64,000 nt of DNA from Microbacterium binotii (GTDB taxonomy: Bacteria; Actinomycetota; Actinomycetes; Actinomycetales; Microbacteriaceae). Positions 57,473-64,000 of this stretch are shown in pieces. The DNA is taken from positions 1,054,001 through 1,118,000 of the forward strand of contig NZ_CP090347.1 of the NCBI RefSeq assembly GCF_021398715.1. The letters are read 5' to 3'. A model generated the notes under the pieces. It was not told where the DNA came from, did not search any database, and saw only the letters and a list, made by a program, of their open reading frames with translations. The translations under genes and the position numbers were made by a program. How positions within the stretch are numbered: position 1 is the stretch's first letter; every line of letters begins with the position of its first letter.

Positions 57473-57478
57473 TATGCT
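57473..57478 (+). promoter_or_regulatory. leaderless -10 element of rsmI
   Basis: TATGCT at 57473-57478 is followed by 6 nt and the GTG of rsmI at 57485, with no Shine-Dalgarno, so the transcript should start at the initiation codon. The divergent PMT start is only 12 bp away on the other strand. Confidence 0.55.
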
Positions 57479-57484
57479 GGGGCC

Positions 57485-58303
57485 GTGATCATCCTTGCGG
57501 CGACTCCGATCGGAAACCTCGGGGACGCCACCCGCCGGCTCGTCGAGGCGCTGGAAGCGGCGACCGTGATCGCCGCGGAGGACACCCGCACGACGCAGCG
57601 GCTGCTTGCGGGGCTCGGTGTCGCGAACCGCCCGCAGCTGATCGCGCTGCACGACCACAACGAGAAGCAGCGCGCCGCGGAGCTGGCGCGCCGCGCGGCG
57701 ACCGAGGACGTGCTCGTGCTCAGCGACGCCGGTATGCCCACCGTCAGTGACCCGGGCTACGGGCTCGTGGCGGAGGCCGTGGCGCAAGGAGTCGAGGTGA
57801 TCGCGCTGCCCGGGCCTTCCGCCGTGCTGACGGCCCTCGCGGTCTCGGGTCTTCCCACCGACCGGTTCGCCTTCGAGGGCTTCGTGCCGCGCAAGCAGGG
57901 GGAGCGCAGGGCGATGTTCGCCCGGCTGGCGGCCGAGGAGCGCACACTGGTGTTCTTCGAAGCGCCGACCCGCCTCGCGGACACCCTCGCGGATCTCGCG
58001 GACGCGTTCGGTGCGGACCGCCCCGCATCCGTCTCGCGAGAGCTGACCAAGCTCTACGAGCAGACCGTGCGCGGCCCGCTGTCCGAGCTCCTGACCTGGG
58101 CCGCCGACGGCGTGCGCGGCGAGCTCGTCATCGTCGTGGGCGGGGCCGAGCGCGCCCGCGTCGCCTTCCCCGACGCCGTCACGCAGGTGCTGGAGATCGT
58201 CCGCACCGGAGTCCGTCTCAAGGATGCGGCCGGTGAGGTCGCCGAGGCGACGGGTCACTCCTCGCGCGAGCTCTACCAGGCGGCGCTCGCCGTTCGCGGC
58301 TGA
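57485..58303 (+). CDS. rsmI: 16S rRNA (cytidine-2'-O)-methyltransferase RsmI
   Basis: A 272-residue tetrapyrrole-methylase-fold enzyme that methylates the ribose of C1402 in 16S rRNA with SAM. Motifs: ILAATPIGNLGDAT at the N-terminus, AEDTRTTQRLL, SDAGMPTVSDPG, ALPGPSAVLTALAVSGLPTD and the C-terminal VKLKDAAGEVAE-type helix (RLKDAAGEVAEATGHSSREL). GTG 57485 was chosen because the family begins right at this strand and TATGCT sits 6 nt before it; the upstream extension is antisense to PMT. It is convergent with the GH53 gene, 57 bp apart, where only a weak hairpin is visible. Confidence 0.95.
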   Translation: MIILAATPIGNLGDATRRLVEALEAATVIAAEDTRTTQRLLAGLGVANRPQLIALHDHNEKQRAAELARRAATEDVLVLSDAGMPTVSDPGYGLVAEAVAQGVEVIALPGPSAVLTALAVSGLPTDRFAFEGFVPRKQGERRAMFARLAAEERTLVFFEAPTRLADTLADLADAFGADRPASVSRELTKLYEQTVRGPLSELLTWAADGVRGELVIVVGGAERARVAFPDAVTQVLEIVRTGVRLKDAAGEVAEATGHSSRELYQAALAVRG

Positions 58304-58360
58304 CGCGCCCGCCCGGCCGGACGCCGACTCCGCACCGCGGGTGGGAGCCGGCGCCTCGGC

Positions 58361-63203
<4,843 letters not shown>

Positions 63204-63264
63204 GTGTGTCGTCTCCTGTCGACGGCCACGAGCGGGGCGGGCCACAGGGCCCGCCCCGTCGCGG

Positions 63265-64000
63265 TCAACCCGCGAGGGTGCCCTGAAGGTCGGTGATCAT
63301 CTTGTTCCAGGTGCCGGACGGGTCGGCGCCGCTGATGATCTGCGACTCGGCCGCGTTCCAGAAGTCCCAGACGGAGCCCATCTCGGGGATCGAGGGCATC
63401 GGCACGCCGTTCTGCGACGAGGCGAGGAAGCCCGCGATGATCGGGTCGCTCGCGACCTCCTCGGCGAGGCTGCTCCACGCCGGGATGCGGGGGTCGGCCT
63501 CGTAGAGCGCGCGCTGCGCGTCCTCCGTTCCGAGGTAGTTGACCAGGAACTCCTGGGCGAGCAGCGCGTTCTTGCTCTGCGAGCTCAGGTAGAAGCCCTG
63601 CACGCCCACGAAGGGCGCTGCCGGCTGGCCGCCCGCGGAGGGGATGGGGTTCACCGCGACGTTGACGTCGGGGAAGGAGCTGATCGCCCAGGGGCCCTGC
63701 ACCGTGTACGGCGCCTTGCCGGAGGCGAACAGCTCGTTGTTGATGTCGTAGTCGATCGTGGTCGACAGGTAGCCGGTGCCGGCGGAGCCGTTGGCGTGCA
63801 GCCACTGGGCGAACGCTTCGCCGGCCGCACCGCCCATGCCGACCTCGTTCGTGTATGAGCCGCTCGAGTCCTGCACGAAGACAGGCGCGCCGAAGGAGGT
63901 CTGGAACCCGTACATCGTGTAGCCGTCACCGGTCTCACCGGCCGTGTTGATGACGAACGGACGCTCGGTGCCCGCGGCCAGGCCCTTCTGGATCATCTCG
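63265..64000 (-). CDS. ganS: galacto-oligosaccharide-binding protein, N-terminus beyond window
   Basis: The C-terminal 245 residues of a cluster-1 extracellular solute-binding protein. The frame is open to the window end, so signal peptide and N-lobe are missing. Visible pieces: GYTMYGFQTSFGAPVF, FAQWLHANG, TVQGPWAISSFPDVNVAVNPIPS and FLVNYLGTEDAQRALYEADPRIPAW, as in maltose/galactan-binding proteins. It precedes ganP by 61 bp on the same strand. The galacto-oligosaccharide specificity is inferred from the GH53 gene in the operon. Confidence 0.88.
   Translation of the reverse strand, partial: EMIQKGLAAGTERPFVINTAGETGDGYTMYGFQTSFGAPVFVQDSSGSYTNEVGMGGAAGEAFAQWLHANGSAGTGYLSTTIDYDINNELFASGKAPYTVQGPWAISSFPDVNVAVNPIPSAGGQPAAPFVGVQGFYLSSQSKNALLAQEFLVNYLGTEDAQRALYEADPRIPAWSSLAEEVASDPIIAGFLASSQNGVPMPSIPEMGSVWDFWNAAESQIISGADPSGTWNKMITDLQGTLAG

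Noticed and set aside
58304..58360. Hairpin between rsmI and GH53 genes
   Set aside because: The arms around 58323-58350 are imperfect with bulges, so I did not list it as a terminator.

Overview
The window is chromosomal DNA of a high-GC actinobacterium, most probably a Microbacterium or close relative in Microbacteriaceae. This is inferred from codon bias (almost every gene ends codons in G or C), the class Ib ribonucleotide reductase order nrdHIEF, the actinobacterial families present (DUF3817, EI24, a PMT mannosyltransferase, HrpA), an LAxTG-type sorting signal and many leaderless promoters. I see no rRNA, tRNA, CRISPR array, phage or insertion sequence. Coding density is high and both strands are used.

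Layout. 1-1.8 kb: a partial alpha/beta hydrolase and an MFS permease (minus). 1.8-6.1 kb: nrdHIEF behind two NrdR boxes, closed by a strong terminator. 6.2-14.8 kb: small genes and regulators (a 44-aa basic protein, an acetyltransferase divergent from an XRE/MmyB regulator, a UBP-type zinc finger protein, three tiny acidic proteins, DUF4287, acetyl-CoA synthetase, a duplicated hairpin repeat, an RsmC/RlmG-like methyltransferase, MarR, DUF3817, EI24). 14.9-22.6 kb: a ClpC-like unfoldase behind an HspR-type inverted repeat, then LLM oxidoreductase, DoxX, NYN/LOTUS, Gfo/Idh/MocA, M20 peptidase and an unknown protein. 22.7-28.7 kb: LacI regulator, L-ribulose-5-phosphate 4-epimerase and a ChvE-GguA-GguB type sugar ABC transporter. 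28.7-34.4 kb: an NtaA-type monooxygenase, a quinone reductase and a secreted GH43 glycosidase with its own promoter and operator. 34.4-38.3 kb: HrpA helicase. 38.4-53.1 kb: an eight-gene, translationally coupled minus-strand operon. 53.2-58.3 kb: a YyaL-type thioredoxin-domain protein, MarR, a three-helix-bundle protein, PMT mannosyltransferase and RsmI. 58.4-64 kb: a galactan operon (solute-binding protein, two permeases, cell-wall-anchored GH53 galactanase) that runs off the window.

The most distinctive region is 38362-53081 (transcribed right to left): Ser/Thr kinase, 2013-aa single-pass surface protein, MoxR ATPase, DUF58, transglutaminase-fold membrane protein, PP2C phosphatase, FHA protein, and a tail-anchored protein with twelve copies of a D-x-T-x-(L/I/V)-x-x-R motif. 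Junctions are 4-nt or 8-nt overlaps or gaps of 1-4 nt, so the proteins are probably made together. Kinase, phosphatase and phosphothreonine reader are encoded with a repetitive threonine array whose T-x-x-V spacing suits FHA ligands. The transglutaminase domain has lost its catalytic Cys and His. I infer a membrane-linked phospho-signalling and envelope assembly module.

A second theme is plant arabinogalactan use. GH43 (arabinan side chains) and GH53 (galactan backbone) act outside the cell, the Gan-type transporter imports galacto-oligosaccharides, and the ChvE-type transporter plus AraD handle pentoses. At least two different LacI-type operators are visible, so the parts appear to be under separate sugar-responsive repressors.
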